Origin: Bacteroidales bacterium
GTDB taxonomy: Bacteria > Bacteroidota > Bacteroidia > Bacteroidales > UBA932
Reading direction: 5' to 3'
Assembly: GCA_017548445.1 (NCBI GenBank)
Contig: JAFYZZ010000091.1
Span: forward strand, 1 to 34,383
DNA: 34,383 nt
This document shows positions 27,001-34,383 of the stretch, in pieces. The position numbers and the translations under genes are program-made. How positions within the stretch are numbered: the stretch's first letter is position 1; every line of letters begins with the position of its first letter. A model generated the notes under the pieces. It did no database searches. It worked only from the letters and a program-made list of their open reading frames with translations, and was not told the DNA's origin.

Positions 27001-27277
27001 CAAGCTTGTCGGACTCGCCGGCAAGCTTTTCCTTTTCGGACACGGGGATGTCCTTGTCCAGTTCCGCCTTGATTTCGGCGATACGGGCCTCGAACGGCTG
27101 TTCCACCTCCACGAGCCGGGCCCGCAGGGCGGCGGAACGCGCGCGGATGTCGTCGTCGGACAGGGCGTCGATTTCGGGATATACGGCCAGGATCTTGTCC
27201 AGGGTGGGCTTCACAGCCTTGTAGTCGCGCTCGGACTTGGAGCCGAAGATCTTGCCGATGACAGATGCTAATGACAT
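24002..27277 (-). CDS. secA: Preprotein translocase ATPase SecA
   Basis: A 1091-residue motor that drives unfolded proteins through SecYEG. The start at MSLASVIGKIFGS is chosen because the longer frame runs back through the promoter. Walker A is MATGEGKTLVA, Walker B/DEAD is IVDEVDSVLIDDARTPLI, and the second RecA fold carries TNMAGRGTDIKL and the GRAGRQGDPG motif. The C-terminal zinc-binding SEC-C motif CPCGSGKKYKNCH (Cys1074, Cys1076, Cys1085, His1086) is complete. Bacteroidota SecA is longer than the ~900 of E. coli, and this length fits. The bactofilin gene follows closely. Confidence 0.98.
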   Translation of the reverse strand: MSLASVIGKIFGSKSERDYKAVKPTLDKILAVYPEIDALSDDDIRARSAALRARLVEVEQPFEARIAEIKAELDKDIPVSEKEKLAGESDKLVKEEDEAIEKALDEILPEAFAIVKSTARRFKENPTITVNATQFDRDLSVNHDFVDIEGDKAVYRNHWVAGGNEITWDMVHYDVQLIGGIALHQGKIAEMATGEGKTLVATLPVFLNALAGKGVHMVTVNDYLSKRDSEWMGPLYMFHGLSVDCIDKHQPNSDPRRKAYECDITFGTNNEFGFDYLRDNMAISQEDLVQRKHHYAIVDEVDSVLIDDARTPLIISGPITRNEADEAQFMEFRPYVERLYQTQRALVNQVLNEAKKKIAEGDEAEGGKLLLRAHKGLPKYQPLIKFLSEPGMKVLLQKAENYYMQDNEKEMPVVTDPLYFVINEQMRSVDMTDKGHEVLANAVGEDDFFVLPDVGSRIAEIEHTELSLLEKQQKKDELMAEFSTKSERVHTVIQLLKAYTMFEKDVDYVIMDGKIKIVDESTGRIMEGRRWSDGLHQAVEAKENVKVEGATQTFATITLQNYFRMYHKLAGMTGTAETEAGEFWSIYKLDVMVIPTNRPVIRDDQNDLIYKTKKAKYAAVIDRIVELSKAGRPVLVGTTDVETSELLSRMLRIRGIRHNVLNAKEHAREAEIVAQAGQTSAVTIATNMAGRGTDIKLSDDVKKAGGLAIIGTERHDSRRVDRQLRGRAGRQGDPGSSTFYVSLEDKLMRLFGSERIAGMVDKLGMEENEALESKMLSNAIENAQKKVEENNFGVRKRLLEYDDVMNYQREAIYSRRRNAISGEKVEIDLQNMMKDTASLFVGRSKGLPFEEFEVSLMAQLSIDSGLDADTYEKAKADVIEDRLVEHMQEVYRRRMDTLVERLYPIIKDVYEKQGSMYQNIAIPISDGRKQMTLSVNLERAYNSEGREIAKTLSKNIILYQIDEHWKEHLREMDDLKQSVQNATYEQKDPVVVYKLESYNLFAEMLETLNQDVLSFLFKAFVPLQDRPQQPQRAVRPKTDMSRYQARHSDLTTNGEQKSNAPVKVEKQVGRNDPCPCGSGKKYKNCHGRGVV

Positions 27278-27330
27278 TTCTATTGTATTTTCGTTTTCTA
27301 TTCTCTCGTGCGCGCAAGCGCATAATCGTG

Positions 27331-27362
27331 CAAAGTTAACGCAAATGCGCCAACTTTGCAAA
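27331..27362 (-). promoter_or_regulatory. Promoter of secA
   Basis: On the minus strand a TTTG -33 element (27359-27362) is separated by 20 bases from the -7 element TAACTTTG (27331-27338). This is one of the two best full promoters in the window. The leader would be about 48 bases. A perfect CTCCGGCCGGAG palindrome at 27369-27380 lies just upstream and may help end the GH2 transcript on the same strand. Confidence 0.75.
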
Positions 27363-27384
27363 TCCTGCCTCCGGCCGGAGACGG

Positions 27385-29892
27385 TTATTTCGCGACGATG
27401 TTGGTCTTGACGGAAGCGTAGTCGGAACTGACGCTGAGCGTGGCCGTGCCAGGGCGGTCCTTCAGGGAACGGACCACCGCGAGGGCCTTGCCGCTGAAGA
27501 GGGCCTTGTCGGCGCCCTTCAGGGACAGGGTGTCGGCGGCGTTGCCGTTGTCCACGCCGAAGAGCTCGCCCGCCCCGTCCACGCTGAAGTGCAGCATATC
27601 GGTGGCGGTGGGCACCACGCGGCCGTCGGCGTCCAGCGCCTCCACGGTCACGTACGAGAGGTCATAACCGTCGGCCGAAATGGTACGCCGGTCGGGCGTC
27701 AGGCGCAGCGCGACGGGTTCGCCGGCGGTATAGCGGGCCTCCCGGGCCACTTCCCTGCCGTTCTTGTAGGACACGACCTCGATCTTGCCGGGGCTGAAAG
27801 GCACGGCGAGCCACTCTGCGTGCAGCAGCTCCCGGGTCTTGGACTTGCGGCCGTAGGACTCTCCGTTCACGAAGAGTTCCACCTCGTCGGCGTTGCTGTA
27901 GTACGCCCACACGTCCACGGGCTCGCCCGCCTTCCAGTTCCAGTGCGGGAAGAGGTGCAGCACCGTCTTGTCCGTCCATTCGGACTGGTAGAGCCAGTAT
28001 GCGTCTTTCGGGAAGCCCGCCAGGTCCACCACGCCGAAGTAGGAACTGCGCGAAGGCCAGCCGTACGGGGTGGGCTCGCCGAGGTAGTCGAACCCCGTCC
28101 AGATGAAGGTGCCGGCGATGAAATCGCGGTCGCGCACGGCGATCCAGGCATCCTCGTGAAAATCGGCCCAAGGGGCGCTGCAGGCGTCATAAGCGGTGAC
28201 CTGATGGTCCCAGTCCACGTCGTCCTCGGCCGTGTACTGCCAGCCCCTGCGCGGGAGCTTGACCTTCTCGCTGGAAGGCTGGAAATAGATGCCGCGGCTG
28301 TTGAGCGAAGAAACCGTCTCGGAGCCGATGAGCGGCGTGTCCGGAAACCACACGCGGCAGGAATCGTACAGCTGGGGATGGTAGTTGAAGCCGTAGACGT
28401 CCAGCGCGCCGCTTCGCAGCAAGTTGTTGCCGGGCCACACCCCGTTGCAGCCCGCCGTAATGGCGCGGGTGGTGTCCAGGTCCCGGATCAGCTGGGCCAT
28501 ATGCCTGGTCAGCAGGACGTTGGGATTGCTCTCATCCGGGTCGTTCTGTCCCAGGGAATGGATAAAATTCAGCAGTTCGTTGGCCTGCTCGGGCGTGAGG
28601 TTGGCGATGTCGTCGGTGCTGGAGTCGCTCTGCTCGATGATCTCGTTGCCGATGCTCCACATCACCACCGACGGGTGGTTGCGGTCGCGCCGCACGAAAT
28701 CCTGCACGTCGCGCACGTGCCAGTCGTCGAAAAAACGGGCGTAGTCGAAGCGCGTCTTGCGCTTGCGCCACATATCCATCGCCTCGTCCATCACCACGAA
28801 GCCCATCTCGTCGCAGAGGTCGAGCAGCACCGGAGAAGGCGGGTTGTGGGAAGTGCGGATGGCATTCACGCCCATATCCTTGAGGATCTGCAGTTCCCGC
28901 TGGAGCGCCCTGCGGTGCACGGCGGTGCCGATGCAGCCCATATCGTGGTGCAGGCAGACGCCGAGCATCTTGAGCGGCCGGCCGTTCAGGAAGAAGCCCT
29001 TTTCGGCGTCCCAGGTGGTCGTGCGGACGCCGAAACGCACGTCCTCTACGTCCTGCATCTCCCCGGCGGAAACGCTCACGCGGGCCGTATAAAGATAGGT
29101 GTCGTCCACGTCCCAGCGGTGCGGGCGGACGATTTCCAGCGCCGTCCCGGCAGAGGCGGTGCCGCTGAAGGAAGTCCGGGCCACCGTGCGTCCCTTCGCA
29201 TCCAGGATCCGGACGTCGTAGTCCAGTTTCTGCCCGGAGGAGGCGCCTTCCGTCTCAACATCCACCACCACGGTGGCTTTCGCGTCGGAAATCTCCGTCG
29301 CGCGCACGAAGATGCCGTTGTAGGCGATGTGGACGGGGTCGGCGACCACCAGGCGCACGTCGCGGTAGATGCCGCAGCCGGCGTACCAGCGCGAGTTGGG
29401 CTGGTCGGCGTTGTCGCAGCGCACGGCGATCAGGTTTTCTCCGGGCACCAGCCACGGCGTGATGTCGTAGCAGAAAGAACTGTAGCCGTAGGGCCGTGTG
29501 CCCAGGTCGTGGCCGTTGATGAATACGGTACTGTTCATAAAGACGCCGTCGAACTCCACGCAGACCGACTTGGCGGCGTGACCGTCGGCGGCGAACAGCC
29601 CTTCGGGGGCGTTGAAACGCTTGCGGTACCAGCCTATGCCTCCCGGCAGGGCGCCGCCGCTGGGCGTGGAAGGGTTCTCCGGCGAGAATTCCCCTTCGAT
29701 GCTCCAGTCGTGGGGCAGGTGCAGTTCACGCCAGGCGCCGTCGTCGAACCCGGTTTCGGCAAAAGCCGGGTCGTCGCCGAGGATGAATTTCCAATCGAAA
29801 TTGAAGTCGGTGCCACGCTGGGGAGCCGCCTTGGGCTGGCAGGCGCACAGCAGTGCAACCAGGGGAAGGATGGTTATCAGGATGCGTTTCAT
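27385..29892 (-). CDS. Glycoside hydrolase family 2 lipoprotein (beta-galactosidase-like)
   Basis: An 835-residue exo-acting retaining glycosidase. The start at MKRILITILPLVALLCACQ gives a lipoprotein signal with Cys18 as the likely lipidated residue; the longer frame adds 14 residues that spoil it. An N-terminal jelly-roll (about 30-190), an Ig-like domain and a TIM barrel follow. Glu417 in WSIGNEI is the acid/base and Glu525 in IGSETVSS the probable nucleophile. The C-terminus carries DUF4982- and GH2-C-type beta domains (VDVWAYYSNADEVELFVNG). Substrate could be beta-galactoside, glucuronide or mannoside; DUF4982-bearing Bacteroidales members are usually beta-galactosidases. No SusC/SusD genes flank it here. 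Confidence 0.9.
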   Translation of the reverse strand: MKRILITILPLVALLCACQPKAAPQRGTDFNFDWKFILGDDPAFAETGFDDGAWRELHLPHDWSIEGEFSPENPSTPSGGALPGGIGWYRKRFNAPEGLFAADGHAAKSVCVEFDGVFMNSTVFINGHDLGTRPYGYSSFCYDITPWLVPGENLIAVRCDNADQPNSRWYAGCGIYRDVRLVVADPVHIAYNGIFVRATEISDAKATVVVDVETEGASSGQKLDYDVRILDAKGRTVARTSFSGTASAGTALEIVRPHRWDVDDTYLYTARVSVSAGEMQDVEDVRFGVRTTTWDAEKGFFLNGRPLKMLGVCLHHDMGCIGTAVHRRALQRELQILKDMGVNAIRTSHNPPSPVLLDLCDEMGFVVMDEAMDMWRKRKTRFDYARFFDDWHVRDVQDFVRRDRNHPSVVMWSIGNEIIEQSDSSTDDIANLTPEQANELLNFIHSLGQNDPDESNPNVLLTRHMAQLIRDLDTTRAITAGCNGVWPGNNLLRSGALDVYGFNYHPQLYDSCRVWFPDTPLIGSETVSSLNSRGIYFQPSSEKVKLPRRGWQYTAEDDVDWDHQVTAYDACSAPWADFHEDAWIAVRDRDFIAGTFIWTGFDYLGEPTPYGWPSRSSYFGVVDLAGFPKDAYWLYQSEWTDKTVLHLFPHWNWKAGEPVDVWAYYSNADEVELFVNGESYGRKSKTRELLHAEWLAVPFSPGKIEVVSYKNGREVAREARYTAGEPVALRLTPDRRTISADGYDLSYVTVEALDADGRVVPTATDMLHFSVDGAGELFGVDNGNAADTLSLKGADKALFSGKALAVVRSLKDRPGTATLSVSSDYASVKTNIVAK

Positions 29893-29898
29893 AATGCA

Positions 29899-29906
29899 CA
29901 AAGATA
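29899..29906 (-). promoter_or_regulatory. -7 promoter box for the GH2 gene, possibly leaderless
   Basis: The minus strand reads TATCTTTG (TAnnTTTG), ending six bases before the ATG at 29892. A TTTTG (-33-like) lies 16 bases upstream, inside the left arm of the inverted repeat, so the repeat may supply or disturb this promoter. Confidence 0.5.
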
Positions 29907-29915
29907 ACAAATTAT

Positions 29916-30072
29916 CCTTGATCAAAACCATCAAGGGACCTAGTATGCCCCACAGGGCTTCCTATGCTGTCCACGCTCCCTCTATCCCCGCCTAAAGCCC
30001 CCATCAGGGGACTTCTCCTCCTTCTGGCGCCGTTCCAGGCCAGGTGACATCCCCTAATAGTTTTAATCAAGG
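29916..30072. repeat. REP-doublet-like inverted repeat (157 bases) next to RAYT transposase
   Basis: The left arm 29916-29940, beginning CCTTGATCAAAACC, matches 19 of 25 bases of the reverse complement of 30048-30072, which begins CCTTGATTAAAACT. The left arm is itself a hairpin, CCTTGAT/ATCAAGG with a 7-base loop (29916-29936). Short internal hairpins such as GCCC/GGGC near 29947-29958 and CCCC/GGGG near 29999-30010 lie between. Two palindromic units in opposite orientation beside a RAYT gene is the layout of a REPIN. The rest of the 252-base gap (29893-30144) shows no convincing gene. Confidence 0.6.
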
Positions 30073-30144
30073 AAGAATCTCTGATGATTTCTTGGAAAAA
30101 CGTCTCGTTATCCCCATTTTTGTGGCAAACCAAAAGACTTGAAT

Positions 30145-31086
30145 ATGGAAAACATTCTCTCAGACCTGGCCATTGGCCTTCCTTTCGTAAAAGGACAGAG
30201 CCTTCCTGTCCGCAACTGCTGGCATTTCTCGACCGACGGCACCGCCCAGGACGTTCTGTTTCGAGACCGGGATGACTTTGTCGCCGGTATGAACCGGATA
30301 TATACCGTTGCACGGAAATATGGCATTATTGTTTTAGCCTTCTGTTTGATGGACAACCACTTACATTTTATCCTCCATAGTAGTTTCGATGCTTGCAACC
30401 GCTTTGCCCACGAATATGTCCGGCAAACCTCAATGTCCATTGCCCGCCGGTATGGTTTGAGCAACGAATTGCGGTGCCTGCCCATCCATCATCAGACTAT
30501 CACCGACGACGGATATCTCAAGACAGCCATCTGTTATGTCATCAAGAACCCGGTCGTTGCCGGACTGCCTTTCCTTCCCCACGATTATCCCTGGTCCAGC
30601 GGACCGCTTTACTTTCGAGGAGAGAATACTTGGGCCCGCCCCGGTTGGATAGAGCATAAGAAGACCTTGACCGGAATGAGCGCACAGCGCCGGGAGGATG
30701 TGTTCCACACCAAGGAACCACTGCCTGATTCTTTGGAAGTATGGGGCAATCTGATTCTTCCAACCAATTATGTCCCGGTGGACATAGTAGAACATCTGTT
30801 TCGTTCCTACCGTTCCTTCAACTATTTCCTTTGCCGCACCAAAGAGGAAGACGTCGAGTCACGCGGCGGGGCCATTTCCCGGCTAAGTCTGCCGGATGCA
30901 GAAATGCGGCAGCATAAACGGGAGATTATGCAGGAATTGTTTGGGAAAAGCTCTTCACGCGAACTTGATACCGCGCAGCGCCTTCGTCTTGCACGGGAAC
31001 TTCGCCGCCGGTTCAACTCTTCCCCGAAACAAATAGCACGGATGGTCGGTTTGCGGGGAAATCAGGTAGAGGCTTTCTTAAAGTAA
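30145..31086 (+). CDS. REP-associated tyrosine transposase (RAYT), Y1/IS200-like
   Basis: A 313-residue transposase of the TnpA_REP type. The metal-binding HUH motif is His72-Leu-His74 in LMDNHLHFIL, and the catalytic tyrosine is most likely Tyr131 in YVIKNPVVAGL. The C-terminus (from about 270) has a predicted helix-turn-helix (NSSPKQIARMVGLRGNQVEAFL) that these Bacteroidota proteins commonly carry. These single-copy enzymes nick and mobilise REP palindromes. The gene is intact, noticeably more AT-rich than its neighbours, and has a REP-like inverted repeat immediately upstream. The ATG at 30145 is chosen; a TTG two codons earlier is less likely. Confidence 0.85.
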   Translation: MENILSDLAIGLPFVKGQSLPVRNCWHFSTDGTAQDVLFRDRDDFVAGMNRIYTVARKYGIIVLAFCLMDNHLHFILHSSFDACNRFAHEYVRQTSMSIARRYGLSNELRCLPIHHQTITDDGYLKTAICYVIKNPVVAGLPFLPHDYPWSSGPLYFRGENTWARPGWIEHKKTLTGMSAQRREDVFHTKEPLPDSLEVWGNLILPTNYVPVDIVEHLFRSYRSFNYFLCRTKEEDVESRGGAISRLSLPDAEMRQHKREIMQELFGKSSSRELDTAQRLRLARELRRRFNSSPKQIARMVGLRGNQVEAFLK

Positions 31087-31105
31087 ACTATTTCCTGAAA
31101 ATGCT

Positions 31106-31139
31106 TATCTTCGCAACCGCTCCCGAGAAACGGAAGCGG
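31106..31139 (+). promoter_or_regulatory. Possible promoter and leader hairpin of the amide hydrolase gene
   Basis: TATCTTCG (31106-31113) is one base from TAnnTTTG. Directly after it CCGCTCCCG (31117-31125) and CGGAAGCGG (31131-31139) form a nine-base stem with one mismatch and an AGAAA loop, which would sit in the 5' leader. There is no T-run, so it is probably not a terminator for the transposase. Confidence 0.35.
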
Positions 31140-31155
31140 GTTAGCGGTGTATCGT

Positions 31156-32223
31156 ATGAAAAAAGCATTGAAAATTATCTTATGGAGCCTGCTCGGACTC
31201 CTGGTTGCGTTTGGCATCTTTGCGTGGGTGGCGTTCGGCCCGCTTCTCAAAGGCGCCCGTTCTGTCGTGAAACTGGACGACGGCCTTTATTATATGGAAT
31301 ATCGAGGGGATGACGGGTTCGACGGATTGCTGGAGAGCGGCGGCGGACGCAGTTCAGGCGAGCTCGTGGGATATGTGATGCGTTTTCTGTCGAAAGGTTT
31401 CTACAATCCTCCGACTGCTCCCGTTCCGGCGCCGTATGGATGCTCCTCCCTTACGGTGCGTACACTGGAAAACGGAATCCTGATGGGCCGGAATTTCGAC
31501 TTCTCTTCCGCGACCGGGATGATCCTGCATACTGTTCCCAAACACGGATATGAAACGATCACCACTTTCAACGTGGAGTTCTTCGGATTCGGGAAGGGCT
31601 GGCTGCCGGAAGGGTTCGTCAACCAGTATATGGCCTTGAGCGGACTCTTCTTCGCCCTGGACGGCATCAATGAGAAAGGGCTCGCCATTGCAGACTTGAT
31701 GGCCGGCGATGAAGTGGAGACGCACCAGAATACGGGGAAACCCGCGCTGACCACCACGACAGCCATCTGTTACCTGCTCAAGAACGCCGCCACGGTGGAT
31801 GAGGCCGTAGAGTTGCTCCAGGGAATCGATATGCACTCCGATATAGGATCGGCCCATCACTATGCCATCGCCGATGCTTCCGGCAGGAGCGTCGTGGTGG
31901 AATACGTCGACGACAAGATCGTGGTAGTGGATACTCCTGCGGTGACCAATCACTATTTGTGCGAAGCGAAACTGAATGTCGGGCTGTACGAATGGGACCA
32001 TCGGTACGAACGCCTATGCCAGCAGTTCGACGAAGCGGGTGGCACTATGGATCTGCGCCAGTTGACGACGTCGATAGCCTCCGTGTCCCAACCGCCGGCA
32101 CAAGGAGACGCGCTTGGAACGGCTTGGACGATGGTTATGGACCTGACCAACCCTTCCGTCACTTATTATTCCCGCCGGCATTTCGACAAACCTTTCCATT
32201 TCGACCTGGAACGAAATCATTAG
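31156..32223 (+). CDS. Membrane-anchored linear amide C-N hydrolase (choloylglycine hydrolase family)
   Basis: A 355-residue Ntn-hydrolase-family protein with an N-terminal membrane helix (about 5-28). The catalytic residues align with bile salt hydrolase at the right spacing: Cys96 (YGCSSL), Arg112 and Asp115 (GRNFDF, as BSH Arg18 and Asp21 relative to Cys2), and Asn265 (VTNHYL, near BSH Asn175). GINEKGLAIA is a further family motif. In bile salt hydrolase the nucleophile is N-terminal; here it is preceded by about 95 residues, so autoproteolysis at Gly95-Cys96 would be needed. Substrate is unknown: a bile salt, N-acyl amino acid or penicillin-like amide are all possible. ATG at 31156 is preferred over GTG at 31147. 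Confidence 0.82.
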   Translation: MKKALKIILWSLLGLLVAFGIFAWVAFGPLLKGARSVVKLDDGLYYMEYRGDDGFDGLLESGGGRSSGELVGYVMRFLSKGFYNPPTAPVPAPYGCSSLTVRTLENGILMGRNFDFSSATGMILHTVPKHGYETITTFNVEFFGFGKGWLPEGFVNQYMALSGLFFALDGINEKGLAIADLMAGDEVETHQNTGKPALTTTTAICYLLKNAATVDEAVELLQGIDMHSDIGSAHHYAIADASGRSVVVEYVDDKIVVVDTPAVTNHYLCEAKLNVGLYEWDHRYERLCQQFDEAGGTMDLRQLTTSIASVSQPPAQGDALGTAWTMVMDLTNPSVTYYSRRHFDKPFHFDLERNH

Positions 32224-32258
32224 GGGAGGGCCCCCGGCGTTTTCAATCAACAGTCCAT

Positions 32259-32296
32259 AAAAAGGAAGGAGGCCGACCGGGCAGGTCGACCTCCTT
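32259..32296 (-). terminator. Terminator of the xylose operon
   Basis: AAGGAGGCCGACC (32266-32278) pairs with 32284-32296 with one mismatch and a GGGCA loop. Read on the minus strand, the stem is followed by CCTTTTT (32259-32265), a typical T-tract. It also lies beyond the stop of the convergent amide hydrolase gene and may serve both. Confidence 0.85.
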
Positions 32297-32316
32297 TGCC
32301 AGTAAACAGCCGGCAG

Positions 32317-33744
32317 CTATTTCGCAGCCTTGCGACTACGCCACAGCGCGGACATATCCTCGAGGGTCTTGCCCTTGGTCTCGGGCACCAGACGCCACAC
32401 GAACAGGGCGGCCAGCAGGCACATCACGCAGTAGAGGCCGTAGGTGAAAGCCGGACTCCAGCTGTAGAGCGGCACGAAAGTGGAGCTCACGATGAAGTTC
32501 GAAATCCACTGGAAAGCCACGGCGATGGCCACGGCGGCGCCACGGATCGTATTCGGGAAGATCTCGGAAATGAGCACCCAGCAGATCGGACCCCAGCTGA
32601 ACATAAAGGAAGCGGAGTAGATCATAATGCTGAGCACGCCCACGATGCCGGGCACGCCCGGAACGGCGTCCGCAAGGGCCACACCGAGGGCGCCGAGGGC
32701 CATACCCAGGGAACCCGTGATCAGCAGCGGCTTGCGGCCGAGTTTCTCCACCGTGAAGATGGCGACCAGCGTGAAGCTGATGTTCACGATACCCATCAAG
32801 ACCGTTTGCGTCATCGGGTTGCCCATACCCATCGACTCGAAGATGCGCGGCGCGAAGTACAGCACGGCGTTGATGCCGACGAACTGCTGGAACACGCTGA
32901 GCATACAGCCGATGAAAATCACCAGGAAACCGTAGGCCATCAGCTTCTCCTTCTTCTCCACGACGGTGTTCTTGATCTCGCCCAGGATCTGGGCAGCCAC
33001 GGAGGAGCCGTTGATGCGGGTAAGCACGTTCAGCGCCTTGTCGTCCTGGCCGGACATCACGAGGTAACGCGGCGTCTCGGGGACGAGCAGGATGAGCAGG
33101 GTGAAGAGACCTGCCGGCACGCACTCGGAGCCGAACATCAGACGCCAGCCCACCTGGTTCGTCCACTCGACGACCGCCGGGTCGTTCTTGTGCGACTGGA
33201 TGATGAGGAAGTTCACGAAGTACACGACCAGCTGGCCGAAGATGATCGCGAACTGGTTCCAGGACACCAGCTTGCCGCGCTTGTTGGCCGGGGCCACCTC
33301 GGCGATGTACATCGGGCAGATGGCGGAAGCCATACCCACGCCGATGCCGCCGAGCACGCGGTAAAGATTGAACGCAACCCACAGAGACTTGGTGGCCACA
33401 CCCTTCTCGAAGAAAAGGAACTCCGGATAGTAGGAACCGGCGGCGCTCAGGAAGAAGCAGACACCTGCGAAGAACAGGCTCTTCTTACGTCCGAACTTGC
33501 CGGCGAACAGGCCGGAGAGCGCGCTGCCGATGATACAGCCGATCAGCGCGCTGGAAGAAGTGAAGCCGTGCAGGAATTCCGTGTAGGTGAAGTCCTTGGC
33601 GCCCTCGAAGAACGCCTGGAGCCCCCGCTCCGCACCGGAGATCACAGCCGTGTCGTATCCGAACAGCAGGCCGCCGAGGACGGCGACGAGCACGATCGAA
33701 AACAGATACGCGGCGGATCCCTTCTCTTGTGTATTCGCTGCCAT
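32317..33744 (-). CDS. xylE: Sugar:proton symporter, XylE-like major facilitator
   Basis: A 475-residue transporter of the sugar porter family with 12 predicted membrane helices. Family signatures are present: GRKK after helix 2, PETPR after helix 6, GRKP between helices 8 and 9, and PETKGKTLE at the C-terminus. QQFVGINAVLYFAP is the helix 7 sugar-binding segment found in XylE. It starts 3 bases after the xylA stop and is thus in an operon with xylose isomerase, which makes D-xylose the probable substrate. A terminator follows the stop. Confidence 0.9.
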   Translation of the reverse strand: MAANTQEKGSAAYLFSIVLVAVLGGLLFGYDTAVISGAERGLQAFFEGAKDFTYTEFLHGFTSSSALIGCIIGSALSGLFAGKFGRKKSLFFAGVCFFLSAAGSYYPEFLFFEKGVATKSLWVAFNLYRVLGGIGVGMASAICPMYIAEVAPANKRGKLVSWNQFAIIFGQLVVYFVNFLIIQSHKNDPAVVEWTNQVGWRLMFGSECVPAGLFTLLILLVPETPRYLVMSGQDDKALNVLTRINGSSVAAQILGEIKNTVVEKKEKLMAYGFLVIFIGCMLSVFQQFVGINAVLYFAPRIFESMGMGNPMTQTVLMGIVNISFTLVAIFTVEKLGRKPLLITGSLGMALGALGVALADAVPGVPGIVGVLSIMIYSASFMFSWGPICWVLISEIFPNTIRGAAVAIAVAFQWISNFIVSSTFVPLYSWSPAFTYGLYCVMCLLAALFVWRLVPETKGKTLEDMSALWRSRKAAK

Positions 33745-33747
33745 CTA

Positions 33748-34383
33748 TTATTTGGCGTAGAGATTCAGGATGGTTTCGTACAGCTCCTGCTTGCCGGAGG
33801 CAGCCACGACTTCGCCCTTCTTCTTGGCGTACTCGTAGAGATCCTCGAGCGTAGCCTTGCCATCCTCGAACTTCTTGCCGAGGCCGCTGTCGAAGGAAGC
33901 GTAGCGCTCCTTGACCATCTTGGGCAGCGGGCTCTCCTCGTACACGGCGGCGGCGTTGAGCAGGGCGTGGGCCATAGCGTCCATCGCGCTGATGTGGGCG
34001 ATGAAGATGTCCTCCGGATCCGTGGAAGAGCGGCGGAGCTTGGCGTCGAAATTGGTGCCGCCGTCCTTGAAGCCGCCGTTGCGGATGATCTGCATCATAG
34101 CCCAGGTGAGGTCGTAAGGATCCACCGGGAACTGGTCGGTATCCCAGCCGTTCTGGGCGTCGCCGCGGTTGGCGTCGATGGAACCCAGGAAGCCGTTGTC
34201 CACGGCCACGGTGAGCTCGTGCTCGAAGGTGTGGCCGGCCAGGGTGGCGTGGTTCACCTCGATGTTCACCTTGAAGTCCTTGTCCAGGCCGTTGGCGCGC
34301 AGGAAACCGATCACGGTCTCGGTGTCGACGTCGTACTGGTGCTTGGTCGGCTCCATCGGCTTCGGCTCGATGAGGAAGGTGCC
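33748..34383 (-). CDS. xylA: Xylose isomerase, C-terminal part (cut by window edge)
   Basis: The last 211 residues of xylose isomerase, which converts D-xylose to D-xylulose with two divalent metals. The frame enters the window as [36 protein letters not shown] and [17 protein letters not shown] are the conserved metal- and substrate-binding segments, and [13 protein letters not shown] is a Bacteroidales/class II signature. The N-terminal half, including the catalytic histidine, lies beyond the right edge. The internal ATG at 34356 is not the start. The gene is followed by xylE after 3 bases. Confidence 0.97.
   Translation of the reverse strand, partial: GTFLIEPKPMEPTKHQYDVDTETVIGFLRANGLDKDFKVNIEVNHATLAGHTFEHELTVAVDNGFLGSIDANRGDAQNGWDTDQFPVDPYDLTWAMMQIIRNGGFKDGGTNFDAKLRRSSTDPEDIFIAHISAMDAMAHALLNAAAVYEESPLPKMVKERYASFDSGLGKKFEDGKATLEDLYEYAKKKGEVVAASGKQELYETILNLYAK

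Noticed and set aside
24020..27271. Long plus-strand frames opposite secA
   Set aside because: SecA motifs on the minus strand are complete; the plus frames lack domains and are His/Val/Gly-rich shadows.
29912..30313. 133-codon minus-strand frame across the REP-like region
   Set aside because: It overlaps the inverted repeat and the start of the transposase on the other strand, has no signal or domain, and looks like a chance frame.

Overview
The window looks like a chromosomal segment of a high-GC member of the Bacteroidales (Bacteroidota). Three things support this. Many genes are preceded by the Bacteroidota -7 promoter box TAnnTTTG, usually 23-26 bases before the start codon. The gene families are typical of the order: a 1091-residue SecA, a ~990-residue periplasmic TPR protein paired with an outer-membrane barrel, a THUMP-like methyltransferase, a lipoprotein GH2 glycosidase, and XylA/XylE-type xylose genes. 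Shine-Dalgarno sequences are mostly absent. A gut-type lineage such as Cryptobacteroides relatives is plausible but not proven. Coding density is very high, the longest intergenic gap is about 250 bases, and I saw no rRNA, tRNA or CRISPR array.

Layout, left to right. 1-5941 (minus): a secreted TPR protein, an outer-membrane barrel, and gyrB, which is cut by the window edge. 6025-7340 (plus): an FtsE-type ATPase overlapping nth (endonuclease III). 7342-9529 (minus): phosphohexomutase followed by a small EF-hand-like protein. 9596-12195 (plus): a THUMP-like methyltransferase and a secreted CE1-type esterase. 12232-17775 (minus): a four-gene operon in which every junction is an ATGA overlap, namely an orphan HAMP receptor-like protein, TrkH, an SF1 helicase and a DPP4-like peptidase. 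17854-20937 (plus): a ROK regulator and an ABC-F protein. 20970-22625 (minus): glnS. 22698-23573 (plus): yicC. 23570-27277 (minus): secA followed by a bactofilin. 27385-29892 (minus): a GH2 glycosidase. 30145-32223 (plus): a RAYT (REP-associated) transposase and a membrane-anchored choloylglycine-hydrolase-family amidase. 32317-34383 (minus): xylA (partial) and a xylose/sugar symporter.

The most striking structure is not a gene. Two essential-type genes, the methyltransferase and the ABC-F ATPase, each carry a long imperfect palindrome of about 120-136 bases inside the coding sequence. Each is in frame and lies in a linker where the protein family normally has only a few residues. A third palindromic structure, a 157-base REP-doublet-like inverted repeat, lies directly upstream of the intact RAYT transposase. 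Together these suggest a population of mobile palindromic elements, some of which have become protein-coding, possibly mobilised by a RAYT. A further oddity is a near-perfect terminator hairpin that encodes the last residues of the DPP4-like peptidase and has its stop codon in the loop.

Functionally the window mixes housekeeping (gyrB, nth, glnS, secA, yicC, ftsE), envelope biology (TPR/barrel pair, bactofilin, TrkH) and polymer or nutrient use (GH2, CE1 esterase, DPP4, xylose uptake and isomerisation, ROK regulator, phosphohexomutase).
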